DNA from: Wuchereria bancrofti | Taxonomy: Eukaryota > Nematoda > Chromadorea > Rhabditida > Onchocercidae | Direction of reading: 5' to 3' | Length of the DNA stretch: 64,000 nucleotides | Assembly (NCBI GenBank): GCA_005281725.1 | Contig: SSBO01000012.1 | Span: 20,163,060 to 20,227,059, forward strand | Shown here: positions 36,901-50,100 of the stretch, one piece after another | Position numbering within the stretch: the first letter of the stretch is position 1 | How the letters are laid out: each line of letters begins with the position of its first letter | Program-made: the position numbers and the translations under genes | The notes under the pieces: generated by a model | What the model saw: only the letters and a program-made list of their open reading frames with translations | Database searches by the model: none | What the model was told of the DNA's origin: nothing

Positions 36901-39116
36901 AGTTCATTTCTATTTCGATCCGATTTACTTTTCTTAGGCGCTTATTCCAAAGTAATAAGTAAAAAATTATTGCTATGCTATAAAAAAGTAAACGAAGTTA
37001 TTTGCAAAAATTATTTTAAAAAAAAGAAATTTTATTACATGCTAGGGAATTTCCAGAAAAAAAAATCACAGGGAATTTCCCCGCAAAGAATAAAAAGTTT
37101 ATGCATTACTGTATTACAAAGATGGCAACCCCAAAGTTTGCGCATTCTTCTATTACGGGTATTCTCCCTCAAAATAGTAAAATTTTGAAAATTTTTATTG
37201 GTAGTATTTCAGAGAGGAATAAAATAGAGAATTGAGAATATTAAAATTGTTAATTGGAAATGGAAAAGATTTACGGCAAATGTAAATATAGCCAAAAGTT
37301 AGTATAATGCTAAAAGTAATTGATTGCTTCTTCTCATTTCTACTTTCATATTTTCTTTTTTTTTTTTTTTTTTTTGAAGAAAAAGCCATGTGCTAAAACA
37401 TTGACATCTTTTTATTTTTTATTTCGATTAGTGAAATGAAAAAAAAAAAAGCCAACCATTTATTATTAGCACAATGAGCAATGAAAAGGGCAAATGGATG
37501 AAAAAATAGCTTTTAGGCAAGAATTTAGAAAGGTTAAAGCTTAAATCTAAACAAACCTGATAATTTACTCTTTAAAAAAAAAAAAAAAAGAAAAGTTAAA
37601 AAAGGCAATATCTGCATGAAAACTGTGCAAATGCTTTTGAGTAATATTTTTGTTATATGTAAAATGTTTGCATATATATTTCTCTCTCTCTCTCTCTCTC
37701 GATATATTAGATATGTATATATTCATAAATCTTTTATTTTAAACCCTAAACTCAGAACATTACACTCTAGGCTCTAGGCTCTACATTCTAAATTTTAGGT
37801 TTTCTTATAATTATCTGTAATAATAATAATAACAGCAATAATTCTATCTAAATTGTTATCAGAGATTTAACAAATATGATAAATGTAGATGACATCTTCC
37901 CAAATTCTCAGTCCTACAGAAATATATTTATTTATTTATTATAAAAACGAAAAATAATAATTTGTAAAAAAAAAGGTAAAGAAAGTAAAATGAAACAGAA
38001 AAATAAAGGAAATCAAATATATTCATACATACATCTATATATATCCAATGTTCGCAATGTGAAATATTTGTCACAACTCAAAATTTACTTTTTTTTTTAA
38101 TTTATAAAAATTCAGTCATTGTTACTAAGGCAACCAAAAGAGAATAGAAAGAAAATTTTGATTTTATTCGAAACCGTTGAAAAGACATTTATTGATACTT
38201 GTTTATTAGAATTGTTGTTGATAGTTGAAATAATTCAGCTTTTTTTTAAGCTTTTCGAACCCATAGGATTTCACAAAATGAGCCATAATTTTTAACTTTT
38301 TTCTTTTTTGATGTAATATAAATATCACAGAATATGTAGAAAATACATCGATTCGCTTCCTCTTCTTATATCAAACGAATGAAGTAATCAAGCAATAAAT
38401 TTTTAAAAACATACTTTATCATAGGAAATCCCGTTTGTTTTGTTTTTTTTTTAAATTTATTTTAAATTATTTACTATACATTAGATTTATTTATCTTGTT
38501 AACATTACTAACTATTACTTCTTTATCAGTTAATGTTGCTTAATGTTCCCTTATCCTAATCTCTCAGAAACTTATCCCATTTTTAACATTTCTAAACAAA
38601 CAACACATATGTACTAAACAAACATGTAATGTACTTTTGACATTTCCATGATGTGAAAATAATTCTTCAAGTTAAAAATGAAAAATAGTTTTTAATGACA
38701 AAACACTGCTTTTATTTTTTTTAGCTGCGAAGAAAAGAAGAAGGACGAATGCAAACAGAAAGAAATGGTTGCTATTATAATAGTAAGTATATAATAATAA
38801 GTTATGAGTAAGTGATAATTAGAAGTGATAAACAAGCTTTAAAGTACAAAAATATACTTATTTAATCTTCATAGAAATGAAGAAGCTATGTGTTAAACTG
38901 AAAATGATTATAAATTATATATAATAATAATAATACATAAAAGATCACTCATTCTAGCTAAACAAACATCAATGAGTAAAATGTATATTTGAGAAGATTC
39001 TCATAAAATAACAGTAAAATTCTAATAAGGGAAATCAACTGAATGAATGAATGATCAATAATACCTTTCGAATCTTATTGTGTATTTCAGCGCAGAATGA
39101 CAGCAGAATTTCATAG
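30998..39116 (+). CDS. HRG1/SLC48A1-type heme transporter, 167 aa
   Basis: Five exons: 30998-31096 (ATG 30998), 31416-31548, 31748-31935, 38725-38782 and 39091-39116 (TAG). GT/AG and phases agree, 504 nt. HRG1 proteins are four-span permeases that carry heme from endo-lysosomes, or into the cell, and are known from heme-auxotrophic nematodes. Four hydrophobic spans are visible at about residues 11-33, 35-55, 70-98 and 115-140. The family signature is clear: LAIIWHQNLTHKG matches human LAITRHQSLTDPT, and AVWFFMTFKWSMLSAWYIYHY matches [21 protein letters not shown]. Candidate heme-ligand histidines are His55 (LFIIHRKH, at the end of span 2) and His100. The usual FARKY tail motif is absent; the last two exons encode a basic-polar tail (LRRKEEGRMQTERNG). 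Intron 3 is 6.8 kb and contains an antisense ORF. The last two short exons are less certain; reading through intron 3 would instead add about 20 residues and stop. Confidence 0.8.
35599..35910 (-). CDS. Nested 103-aa ORF with N-myristoylation signal, function unknown
   Basis: An uninterrupted frame runs from ATG (35908-35910) to TAA. The start MGCRFSRT is a textbook N-myristoylation site (Gly2, Ser6) with a palmitoylatable Cys3, which would tether the protein to the inner face of membranes. The body is acidic and Ser/Thr-rich (ESEFDSDSTDTIAGIINR, then PLLEEEDTIDCQPV), followed by a more basic C-terminus with four cysteines spread over residues 42-97. Composition is much less AT-driven than the surrounding intron, which supports real coding. 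It lies within intron 3 of the heme transporter on the opposite strand. No family is recognised, and extra exons are possible. Confidence 0.5.
   Translation of the reverse strand: MGCRFSRTNIAKTESEFDSDSTDTIAGIINRPLLEEEDTIDCQPVSMTNATKSLNSIAVFDNSNTIRGMTTAINCIKNAYSVVRCDMSSIRSTFCNRITLKPK
37681..37700. repeat. (TC)10 microsatellite
   Basis: An uninterrupted TC dinucleotide run within the large intron, followed by a short TA-rich tract. Confidence 0.9.
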
Positions 39117-39508
39117 AACTGCCTCATAAAAAATGGTGCTAGAAATATATCCATCATCTATTTTCAATTAAATAGAGTAATTTCTAATAGCACGATAACA
39201 GTGATTAAAACGTTCGCAACGAAATGTTGTAACAGTAAAAAAAACAAAAACAAAGAAATGAATATTCAAGTTAATTTACAATAATTTTGAAAAAGACTAA
39301 AAAAGATTTTAAAAACCTACGGAAGAACAAGAAGATGATATATGATAAACAATAATTAATATGACACATATCATCTGAATAGAATGATACTTCCATTATC
39401 TCCAAATTCTGAAGAATTTAATATTCTTATATCTGATTTCTTTTTTTTTTTTTTTGACGAAATGAATTCCACAAAACAATCAATCGTAGAAATTCAGCGA
39501 AAGATTGT
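39117..39508. other. Convergent 3' flank between heme transporter and EBAG9
   Basis: About 390 bp separate the stop codons of two convergent genes, so their 3' UTRs must be short or overlap. No further coding signal was seen. Confidence 0.5.
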
Positions 39509-41601
39509 TTATTCCTTTCTTCGCTCAAACCGTTTTGCATGCTCCATTTGTCTTATCAATCGTCTTTCTTGTCTTTCTTTAGCCCTTTGCTGAAAATATT
39601 ATATGCTGGGATGAAAATAACAATTTCCACATTTCTAAAACTCTGAAAGTGAAAGTGCCTTGATTTATGCTAAAACCATAAAGAAGCCTTTTTATATAGT
39701 CAAAATATAAATAACGTTTTATAGCAAAGAATAAAAAAAAAGAAGTATAACTCTTTTCATGAAACAAATTTCAAATTAAATTTTTGGCCAATTCTCCAAA
39801 GTAGATTTGACATAACGGAAAATTATGCTAAGACAACTACAACATTACTGATAGGTGGATGTAAAGAATTCACTACAACTTTCAGAAATTTAAATTCTAA
39901 TATAGACTATTCTGCAACTTAGCAGAGCAAAATTGAATTCGAAATGCAAGGAATTAAGAATTAGAATTTAGAAACAAAAAATAATCAAAATGTAAAAGGT
40001 AGAAGCAAAATAAAAAAATGTCAGAAATTTGATATGTTTCATAAATCTAATTCAAATCATAATTCGAATATCAGAATAGCTTCTATAAAAATCACAAGAT
40101 AACTGTGATTATGTCCTTGTTAATAATTTATAAAATAAATGTATTGAGATTTTCAGAAATGAGATAAATGAATAGTGTTGTAGGTGCCACTCTATAAAAT
40201 AATCATAGGAATGAGTATGGCAAAGTATATGAATAAACTTTACTTAAAACTAAAAAAGAAATTTTGGAAATAATTTAGGCTGGAATATTTGTAAGAAACT
40301 CTAAGAAAAAAAAGTGAAATATCTGATATTTTGTCTAATAAAAAATATGAAATATCTGTTAAATCGAATTCTTTTACTTCACGCAAAGCATTGTCAACAC
40401 TTTCAATATCGATTTGAGTGTCCCATTCTTCAGCTTCATCATATGTATTCGTATCTTCCAAATTACCAAGTTCACCTAACTAAACAAAAAAAGAAACATA
40501 TGAATCGGGAAAAATTATATGAATTATATGTCGTTGTGACATTTAAAGTTATTATATTATAAAATTTGAACAGTTTTGTTGCAAAAAAAAAAAAAAACAA
40601 CGAAATGAGAAGCGTTACGTAAAGTCACCTCAACGTATTTTGCTTATACTTACATGAGAAGATAGCAGCTGATGTTGATCTGTTTTCATAGCAAATAAAT
40701 TGCTGCTTTGAGCTGGCGTGTTGTCATGATTGCTAATGTAAGCCTGAAAGAAAATTGCAACTTGCTGCTAAAATAAAAATAATAAATAACCGTAAATAAT
40801 CAATTTGTATAAATGTACGTGGAATAGTCGCTATACATTTTTATAAGCAATATAAGCAAATATGATAGAATGGACACAATAGAAGTAAATAATTCTCTTA
40901 CAAATAATATTCACAAAAATTATCGAATATTTTAGAAAACATCTAACTCTTGGAGTCTGTACAACTTTTGGTTGCATATCATTAAAAAAATCCATCTCAG
41001 CGGTTTCTTCTGCTATAACTTCTGATTCTGCCTTTTTACGACGATATTCTATGATTTTTTCTTCAACTGAAGTAACAAATGGAGTATCACTCCAACCTTC
41101 CCATTTTTCTTTATTTGTACCTGAAAAACCATTTATAAATACACAGATGGAATTCGGTTTAAAAAAAAAAAAACAGTTAATCAGTTAGAAAAGGTTTCAT
41201 TGTTTTTACATTAAGACATGCATCAAAATAACCGGATTATCACAAGCGATTGCTATTGTAAAAATCTCATTACCTCTCAAAAATAAGCTGTTAACAGTAG
41301 CATAATATGTAAATTATAGACCAAATAAAACTAAAGATACATCGATTTTTTTTTTCTTTCTACCTCATCCTATTCTCTCATCCCTTATTCCTATTTATTT
41401 TCTTATTCTTCATCCGTTAAATCTTTTTAAAATGAAATTACCTGATTCCCAATATGTTTGAGGATTTTGATGAACAACTGTATATGGTAATTCTCCAATA
41501 TTTTTCCTTCGCTTAATGCAACAACACAGCCTGCCAAGGATGGCAACAATAAGCCGAAATATAAATAAAGCTCTTTTCTTAAGCGTTTGAATTGTACACA
41601 T
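39509..41601 (-). CDS. EBAG9: EBAG9/RCAS1 homologue, 201 aa
   Basis: Five exons in transcription order: 41442-41601 (ATG 41599-41601), 40948-41120, 40654-40743, 40378-40479 and 39509-39589 (TAA). GT/AG and phases agree, 606 nt; human EBAG9 is 213 aa. EBAG9 is a Golgi/vesicle-associated adaptor that dampens regulated secretion. The N-terminus has a hydrophobic segment ending in a cysteine cluster before a basic patch (LGRLCCCIKRRKN), consistent with palmitoylation and membrane anchoring. Family blocks follow: NKEKWEGWSDTPFVTSVEEK (human VEEWTSWDEDAPTSVK), DFFNDMQPKVVQTPR (human DYFKDMTPTIRKTQK) and LGELGNLEDTNTYDEAEEWD (human LGDLDTWQENTNAWEEEED). The protein ends in a charged coiled coil (QRAKERQERRLIRQMEHAKR). 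A longer N-terminus upstream of 41601 has no ATG in frame. It is 659 bp downstream of the lipase gene on the same strand. Confidence 0.85.
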
Positions 41602-42260
41602 TATTACCTCACATCTTCGATTACATACAAGCACATGTCTAAAGTGAGTGAACAGAATCTAGGTACCACCGGAACAGGTACCACAGCACAGAACCAAACT
41701 CTTGAAAAAAGATCAATTAGGTTCAATAGTTTCATTGAACTGAGTTGCAAATTTTTGATCAAAATAACTTGAGACACGAAATCAATGCTTTTAATCATTG
41801 ATAACTGTGAACAACCAGGAAGAATATCTTTTATTGCACATGCATAAAAGTATTTACTAATTTTTAGATATAATACAAAATACCCGCACATAAACTTAAT
41901 AAAAAAAAAAAGTGTAATAGAAGAAAATGAGAACAACAGACATACTCAAAATGGTTATTATATTGATTTTAAACAAAAATACATGGAGGCAAGAAAAAAG
42001 TATTTCAGTTGAGAAGTCGACAATTAATTACGTAAGATCCACGCAACATAAACAAAATATGTAAAAAATAAAATTCATTTCAAAAGTGGCTAAGTTTTAA
42101 ATTCATATTAATATCAATCCAGTTAAAAAATAACCACAGATTAAAAAATCTACGACCACAGCATAAAATAAAGCCAGAGAAGTACTTCTATATAAAAATT
42201 TATACATTCAACGCCCAAAAATGATGCTACACGATAACAACAACTAAAATTTTGCCCATA

Positions 42261-44414
42261 TCAAACAGCATCACCCAACTGTCGTTCCAAAATACCAGCA
42301 CCCAGTAAAAACCTCATTGCATCGCGTTGGCCCATTTCATAGTAACTTTTAAGAACATCAAGATTTGGAGGAAATAGAGCTTGCGCTCCTCGAATCATAT
42401 TTTGCACATTTACCTGAACATCAATATTATAAAAAAGAATGTTTTTTCTTACAGTGATGCAGTTAAATTCCAAAAGCCGATTAAAATTCGAAAGTAATAT
42501 CTGAGAATTTAACCACATCATGCTACTATTGAACTGAAAGGGAAAACTTTTTTTAGTTATTTAAAATCTTAGTAATACTTAAATTAAACTAAAAAATTAA
42601 AATGATAACAGATAAAAACTATAATCATAACAATCTCGGAAACACCATCACTTTTTGCAATCACAGCCTCATGAACATTGGATTTTGCAAAAAAAGAAAA
42701 AAAAAACATTTCATTCATAGCGAAATAGATTACAATTATAAACCTTTAGTTCTTGCGTACCAACTCGCAAGCGCCATTCTCGAAATGACAACGAATCGTA
42801 ATCATTTGGAGCAATAATAGCACTTCCACTGAATGGAGAAATAGTAATTGTCGGTAGTTCCTCAAATACTGGCAAATTATTCGTAAATCCACCATCGATA
42901 TACTGCTAAAATAAGAAGAATAAGAACTATAACATTGCAGTTAAAATTCCTTGAAAAATCTCATATTATTTCAATCAGTCAAAGCAGCTTAATAAAAAAT
43001 AAGAATCAATGAGAACTTACATCACCATCAATCACAGGAGGAGACGAACCAGAATAAAACGGGATATAGCAACTAGCTAGTAAACAGTCTATTAAATAAT
43101 TTCTTGATGTGAATTGTGAAATCAACCTGTTAACGTTCTTCTGCAAAAAGATATCTGCTAAATTGTTAAAATATTAATCTTTCATTAACCTTTAGCTTTA
43201 TCGGTGGACATCCCAATCAAAACTATGTTTTACAAGAAACTGAAATACTTATTCATATTTGGGGTACGTGGAAATCAACAAAATGGAAACCAAAAAAAAT
43301 CAATTTTTAAATATTTCAGTCTACACAATAACATGTCAGTGTTTTACGATGGCAAATACAAGAAAATCTTCCTCTGACATTTACGGCACACATATCTCCT
43401 TATCTATGTCTTTTGGTATCCTCTTTTTTTGCATTGTAAATGTAAATAAATAAATAAAATATTCTGCTTGCGCAAAAATTTAACCTTCTGATCGGTAAGA
43501 GATATGCACAGTTTGTCTTGTGCATTTGAAATATCCTCCGGAATATAGAGATCTACAATTTTCTGCAAACTTTTGTGAAGTGCAAAATTTGGAGATAATA
43601 CACCAAATCGTAATGAAATTATTTCAGTGGCCATTTTGATCACATCGTTAAAACCTTTCTGATAAAAAAAAATGCACAATCAAGCACTAATACAATATTT
43701 AGCGGCTTAACTACACAGAAGTGCGCAAACTTGAAGAATAAATTTAGAATAATGCTAATTCTTATTTAATTTGACAATGTCAATTTTCACTTAATATCTA
43801 TTAAAGGGTTTGTTTGATTTAGGTTTCATTTTGGTAAAAATTAGCAACTTTGCTGAAGGAATAAACTATACTGCTCATATTAAACTAATAAATTACGTCA
43901 GACGGCAGCTAATATTCAAGATATACTGTTCAAAACTATACGTAATATTTGTGAAACAAGAAAACAGTTCACTACAGCTTCTGCAGCAACTACTTTCTTA
44001 CATTACATCTACAGCTCCTCAATGCAATCTCAAATCACTCAAGCATCCTTATCATAGAAGGCTCCTAACTTAAAACGATTAGTAAGCTGATACAATTTCA
44101 ATTACACCATAAATGATACAGTTCAAGTAACCTCAGCATTATCAGGTTGAAATGTCCATAAAGCAGCTGCCAGAGCACCTGCCGATGCACCCGCACAACG
44201 TTTTACTCGCTTCATTAAAGCCTGAAATTTATATTTAAATGAAATTTATTTATCTTCTTCTCGCCTGCCAATTCGATTAACTGCAGAAACTACTGATTTC
44301 AATAAAAATGACCTTTCCGTCACGATTAAGTTCTTTAAGAACTCCAAAATGGTAAACACCGAGAAATCCGCAACCACTAAAAGAAAGAGCAACATCACCT
44401 TCACCTGAAATCAT
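42261..44414 (-). CDS. Patatin-like phospholipase/lipase (PNPLA4/ATGL type), 266 aa
   Basis: Six exons in transcription order: 44313-44414 (ATG 44412-44414), 44132-44221, 43485-43658, 43021-43140, 42744-42905 and 42261-42413 (TGA). All have canonical splice sites in phase 0, 801 nt. The protein is a patatin-fold hydrolase with a Ser-Asp dyad acting on acyl esters (triglyceride, retinyl ester or phospholipid). The oxyanion loop is SGCGFLG (residues 13-19). The nucleophile elbow is GASAG with Ser47. The catalytic Asp is in DGG (Asp166). TITISPFSG and AQALFPPN are typical of the ATGL/PNPLA4 group. Length is close to human PNPLA4 (253 aa), with no long C-terminal tail. An acceptor (TTTCAG) lies 3 nt before the ATG, suggesting a 5' intron or trans-splicing. 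An extra in-frame exon (42453-42533) and a tandem TAGCAG acceptor at exon 5 offer splice variants. Confidence 0.88.
42453..42533 (-). other. Possible cassette exon of the patatin-like gene (27 codons)
   Basis: CCTTTCAG acceptor, 81 nt open in phase 0, then GTAAGA donor and a 39-nt intron before the last coding exon. It encodes FNSSMMWLNSQILL and 13 further residues. Inclusion would insert 27 aa where PNPLA4/ATGL relatives have none, so it is probably alternative or spurious. Confidence 0.3.
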
Positions 44415-46124
44415 TACCTGAAATAATTTAAACAATTTACGCAAGTAGAGATGGACTTAGTTTCAGTTTATCAAAGTGAAAGCTCTCAAAGCTTGATAAT
44501 TTTAGAAATCTTTGATATTGAAGTCATCAAATACATTTTTACAGTAGTATAGACGACATTCCAAAAGAAAAAAAAACAAACCAAGAAGCCTACAGAACCT
44601 CATAGGTCTGACTTTCCGTCTATTCCAGCAACACGCAGTTTTCAGACACTCTTCGAATTGCTTAAAAACGCTTAACTTCCGCTGTGAGTATCTGAAATCA
44701 TTACTCACAGTAGTAAAAAAAGAAAAGAAAAAAGAAAACTAACCACCCAAAAAATCAATTCTAATAGAACACGTGTCAGAATACTGTGTCAGAATAGCAT
44801 ACGTAAATCTATCCGTAAACTGCACGAAACTATCTCAGTAACTACACTGCAAAATAAATGAAAGAATGAGCTTACTCCTGATTTTTGCGCTCATTTCTTC
44901 CTACAAAATCTCTTATTCATCAAATGAGAATGGTCACAAGATGACACAAAGTAAGAGTGGCAGTAAGTCAGAAAAATGTGCAATATCCAGGATTATTACA
45001 ATGGGATTTCATAGTCGGTAATATTATCGAACTACCCCTATTTCTTAACATTTCCATGATAAAATGAAGTATAAATGATTGTTTACAAAATGGTTGTATT
45101 CGATGGAATGTTACACTTGGTTACATCATAATGTTTATGATTAATTGAGGCAGATGTTGAATTCAAGTCGTAATCTTTTTCTCTTCTCGTTATAATCTCA
45201 AAATTCTTTTCCACTACATTCACAGTCCTACAAAAAATAAAGAAATTACACAAACTTGGTCATTACACAAACAATACCGAAAAGATGACAAATATTCGAG
45301 AAAGAAAAAAAAGATCTATTGTATATTTTGTCACTTTTAACTTCCTGTTAGATTTTCATCCTCTTTTTTCCTTTTTTTTAAGCAAAAAGAAATGTTTATT
45401 ATGAAATGATAATTATGAAAGAAATTAGTTAGTGATTGGAAAAAATGCAGAAGTACAAAAATATTTCACTGACATAAATCCAAAGGTGTCAAAAAAAAGG
45501 CTATTAAAATAGTTTGTATTTCATCTAATAAATGAATCGCATGAGCTAATTCTTCACCTTTTATCATCTATCACACTCATAAAAATGACATAATAGTAAT
45601 AATGGTAATAGTAATAATAGTGATAATAAATAATAAGAATAAATAATAATAACAACACGTCACGTAACCTTCACGAATCCCACGCCTCGTCAAAATACTT
45701 GCTATTAGGTAAAAAGTGACGCAGACCGTAATGAATAAAAGTATTACATTGTATGTATTAAAATTGATTTGTTCATTTGTTAAGAAATGGTAGAATTGTG
45801 CAATTACGTTTATACGCAACACGTAACGGATTTTGATTAATAAAGTAAATTACATTTTGTTTTGTAAGTTTTATCATACATAGACGTATTGTAGACGTAG
45901 CGATGAATATTTGAGTGAAATTTTTAGATGGAACATTCTTATACTTAGACATTAATTATTTTTCAACAAAGATATTTAAAAAGTTATCCGTTGATTGATA
46001 TCGTTAATATTTGCAATTCAGATTAAGCTAACACTAATTCATAAACACGTAACCTAATTTGATAGGCACTTAACGTAGTAACAATAAATCAGATGTAATA
46101 ATTCTTTTGAAGTTTCATTTTTTT

Positions 46125-46166
46125 CCCCTCTCTCTCTCTCTCCCTCTCCCTCTCTTCCTCTTTCTT
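46125..46166. repeat. CT-rich microsatellite
   Basis: A pyrimidine tract of TC dinucleotides with CCC interruptions. Confidence 0.85.
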
Positions 46167-47124
46167 TATTCTTTACAAGTAAAAAAGAAGTAAACGTATA
46201 ACAAATGAGTACATTTTGTAATATTGGAATGATAAAGAAAACTTCACGTAGCTAAATCATCAATCAACCGATCAATGACACAAACAAAAGTGGAAAATGT
46301 GAATGGAATTATTTGTGACGTCGATTAATAAAAGAATTGTAATAATAAACAAAAGCGGATTGAAATGCTAATTTGTATATTTGTGAAAAATTGAAAGTTT
46401 AGAAAACGTTCAAATTATAGCAATTTGACCTTTCCGAACTTTTCTGACCTCTTTAAATTATTCTTTTCGAACACTTCAGTTATATTTATAATGAAATCGA
46501 ATTTCGAAACAGTGACAAAGCAATATGCAATTAAACGAAAGGGTATATTAAATTAAAAAGAAACAAACATAGCTCTAATTAATTTTGAGCTGTGGATTTT
46601 ATTGATCGAAATGTAAAACTAAATTTGATAAGTATTACTTATCCAGGCTAAAATTGCTCAGATTTTAACTTCATTTATTATTTAATTATATCTCAAGAAG
46701 TTAAATATATTCAATGCAATGTTACTGATTGAAAATGAGCAAATAAATGAAGTTAGAATAAATAAGAAATTAATTGATTTTTGAAATATTATCTATGAAT
46801 TTTTGATGATTACAATAAATATTCCTCAAAATTGACCAAATTAATCCAATTTTTCTTGGAATTTTTCAGTAAAAAAAAGGCAAAAACAAAAACCTTTTGT
46901 TAATTAACAGTGTAATTATTAGAATTTGACATAGAAATAAATTTGCAAAGAATGAATTGCAATATTGTAATACTGAAATGAAAAATGAATGAACTGAAAT
47001 ATTACTAACGATTTATTGGTTAGATTATTTGCTCCAATTAACATGTTTAAAATTATAATTCTTTGCAAAAAAAAAGATTAGAAATAAATTGCATTTTTTT
47101 TACTTATTGTTACAAAACATTTTG

Positions 47125-47156
47125 GTGCGCATATGTCACGGTGCGCATATGTCACG
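47125..47156. repeat. Perfect 16-bp tandem duplication
   Basis: GTGCGCATATGTCACG occurs twice in direct succession, with a G beginning a third unit. It contains the palindrome GCGCATATG-like core and is GC-richer than its surroundings. Confidence 0.9.
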
Positions 47157-50100
47157 GCTTTCATTAACGCCACAATATCAAACAATCATCATAAGAAAGT
47201 TAAGCAAGTTTCCGATTTATCGTTCTTCTTTACATATCTCATATTCCTAATTTCTAATCTTGCAAGAATTTAATGAGCAAAAAAAAAAATTTGATTTCAT
47301 TCTGATAATAATTGAAAACTGTAGAAATAAAAACTGACAATGTTTGTCTGAAAGTAACCGGAAAAGACGAATAGTTATTTGTCTTTCTGAAAAAAATCCA
47401 TGAATTAAAAATTATCACTCGGAAAAAGACGAATAATTTTGTTATATAATAAACATTTTGATCAGTTAATAAATAAAATTATAATAAGAATAATTGATTA
47501 TAAAAAAATAACTTGAAATTGTTGCAAACTAAAGTTAAAACTGAGAAAAAGATGCATTTTGAATTGAGAAAAATATCGCATTGATGTATTTATTTTCAAA
47601 GTTTAGTAATTAATTCAAGAAAAGTTCTTAGATTCAATTTTTGAACCTGAAAATAGTAAAACTAAAAATTAAGAGTGTTTCTTTTACCTATTGCAGTTAA
47701 ATAATTTCAAAACAACATGAATTATATTTGAAATGATAAATGTCATCTCAAATGAGAATTTAAGACTTTGTTATCTCCAACAAATTATTTTAAAAATTTA
47801 TAAAACGTTATGTAAAAATTTCATAGTCTTTTTTTAAACAAAAAAAAAATTTCTTCACTTTTGAAATTCCTCAATTAAATTTGAACTTTTGAGAATAACG
47901 AATCACTCCTAGTTTTGATATTCACATTACATTTTATTACTCTTCATCTCTTTCATTTCTTTTCATTCAAGTTTTACTTTCAAAAATTTTTGAAACGATC
48001 ATTTTCTTTTTTTTTCTCTCAAAATAAAATCTATTGCTAGTTTCTGAAAGTAAATTCACTTTTCTGTAAATGTTTCTGTAAATGCTTTGTAAATTTAATT
48101 TCTTATTTTCATTTTTTATTTATTTATTTTTTTGTTAAATTTACTCAAATTATTTGGTAACAATAAAAACTATTTGTGCCATCTTTAGAGTATTTCCATG
48201 GAGAAATAACTTGTTTAAGAGTAATTGCCAAATGTTTTCATCAATTTTTAAGCAGAAATTAACAATCGAAATATCATCTCTCTCTTTTTTTTCTTTTTTT
48301 TTGTTGTTGTTGAACTTTTGGGGTCAAAAATTTTACATTAATTTGGTTTATTTTCGATGGTTGACTGTTTCAATTCATTATGTTTAATAATTCCAATAAT
48401 TTTATCGGTTTATCGATACTAAAAATTTTTATTTCTGTATTTTTTGTAATGTATTATAATGTTGTATTTCAAAATAATTTATGATACTTTTATCAAATTT
48501 AATTTTATGAAATTTTTTTATAAGCATATAATAAAAAAAGAAGTACGAAATGAGCACTAAATTCCCTTCTATTCATTAATTTCAAATGTTCTTTCATAAC
48601 TTTTGAAATTAAAAATTTTTAGTATCAATTTTTATGTGCATTTGTTACAACATCACATAAATCTTATTTCATTTCTTATTTCTAAAAATATGGAAATAAT
48701 TACATTGCCAAAAAAAAATTTTTAATGACATTTAAACAGGATTATAGTATAGCATAAAATTTTCTTCTGTGTAAAATATTGGAAGATAAAAATTAAATTA
48801 AAGTTGATGGAATCAGTAAAAGAAAAGTTGTACAAATCCGTTTGATATTTTTAATTTTGGATTTGTGGGTAAAGAAGTTAATTGAATTTGATTTATCAGT
48901 AAGTAAGTTTGCTTTATCATAGTTTGGTGTAAATATAGTTAGAGAGTTACTTTAAATAACTTTCATTATAAACTTTTACATTGTATTTACTTTAATTCTG
49001 TAATCATTTCAATCATAGATTATAAGTCATCGATCCAATTAGTTAACAATGCTTCCACAAGCAATATTTTATCTGTAGCTTAACACAAATGATTATTACA
49101 CTGATAATTACTAGCAAACGTTTTATCTTCTTTATAAGCGCAATTTTTACTTTTCATTTTTTTGATTAATTAAATTTTGAAATTTTCTAGATCAATAAAT
49201 CTGCTTGTGTTATTAGTATTCCAGGAAAATAGAAGTTTATAATTATTAGATGCAGTTGCTGTTTTTCATAAATTACATTTTAATCTAGGTTAAATATATT
49301 ACTTCGTGTAAATATGCGCCATAAGATATCTGTAAAAATTGCGCTTGCATTGTTTCCTATGAATTTATTAAACATTTTATTTATTGCTTTAAAAATGTTT
49401 GTGAACGGTATAGCTGCAAAATAACTTATATGACAATTAAAAATTAAAAATGAAAGGTTAAAAAAATGAAAAAATATTAAATAATATTTGCGCCTATTAC
49501 TAACATTAATTAAAATTTGTTATTTGCTACTATGACATAAAAAATTTTACTCTAATTAAGGAAAACATATATTTGATAGAAATCCGACGATACTGCAATC
49601 ATATTTAAAACACAATCGTTTTTTTTTTTGTAGTTTAAATGAGAAAAAATTATTTTCATATCAAACTTGCGAATGATTTGTAAAGTTGATCAAATTTATT
49701 TACTTATTTATTTTTCAAATAATACCATAACTTTTTTTAAAATAATTTAAGGAGTTAGAAATGAATAAATGAAATTGATAATTTACCATTATTGATTAAG
49801 CCAATAAATTGTTATATAATAATGATCAGTTAGAAGGATCAATGCTTGAAATTTGAGTTAGATTAAAAATAAATTTCATCAATGAAAAAATAGAAATGAA
49901 GGAAAAACTAATTACAAATACGGATTAAGTGGACAAAAATTCTCGATTGGTACAAAATGGAATAATATTTTATTGAAATTTATTGATTGCTATTAATGAA
50001 ACGTATCGGATGTTTAAATTAAAGATTGACATTACTGGCACAATTGAATCATAGAAAATGTCACATTCATTAAGCAACGAAAGAATTTCTTTATTTGCTT

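Larger units (their letters stand above)
31936..38724. other. Large third intron of the heme transporter gene
   Basis: 6.8 kb of very AT-rich DNA with many homopolymer runs and a (TC)10 run at 37681-37700. The only plausible coding content is the opposite-strand ORF at 35599-35910. Confidence 0.55.

Noticed and set aside
44502..44708. 68-codon minus-strand ORF upstream of the lipase
   Set aside because: Considered as an upstream exon, but the lipase starts cleanly at 44414 right after an acceptor and homologues have no such extension.
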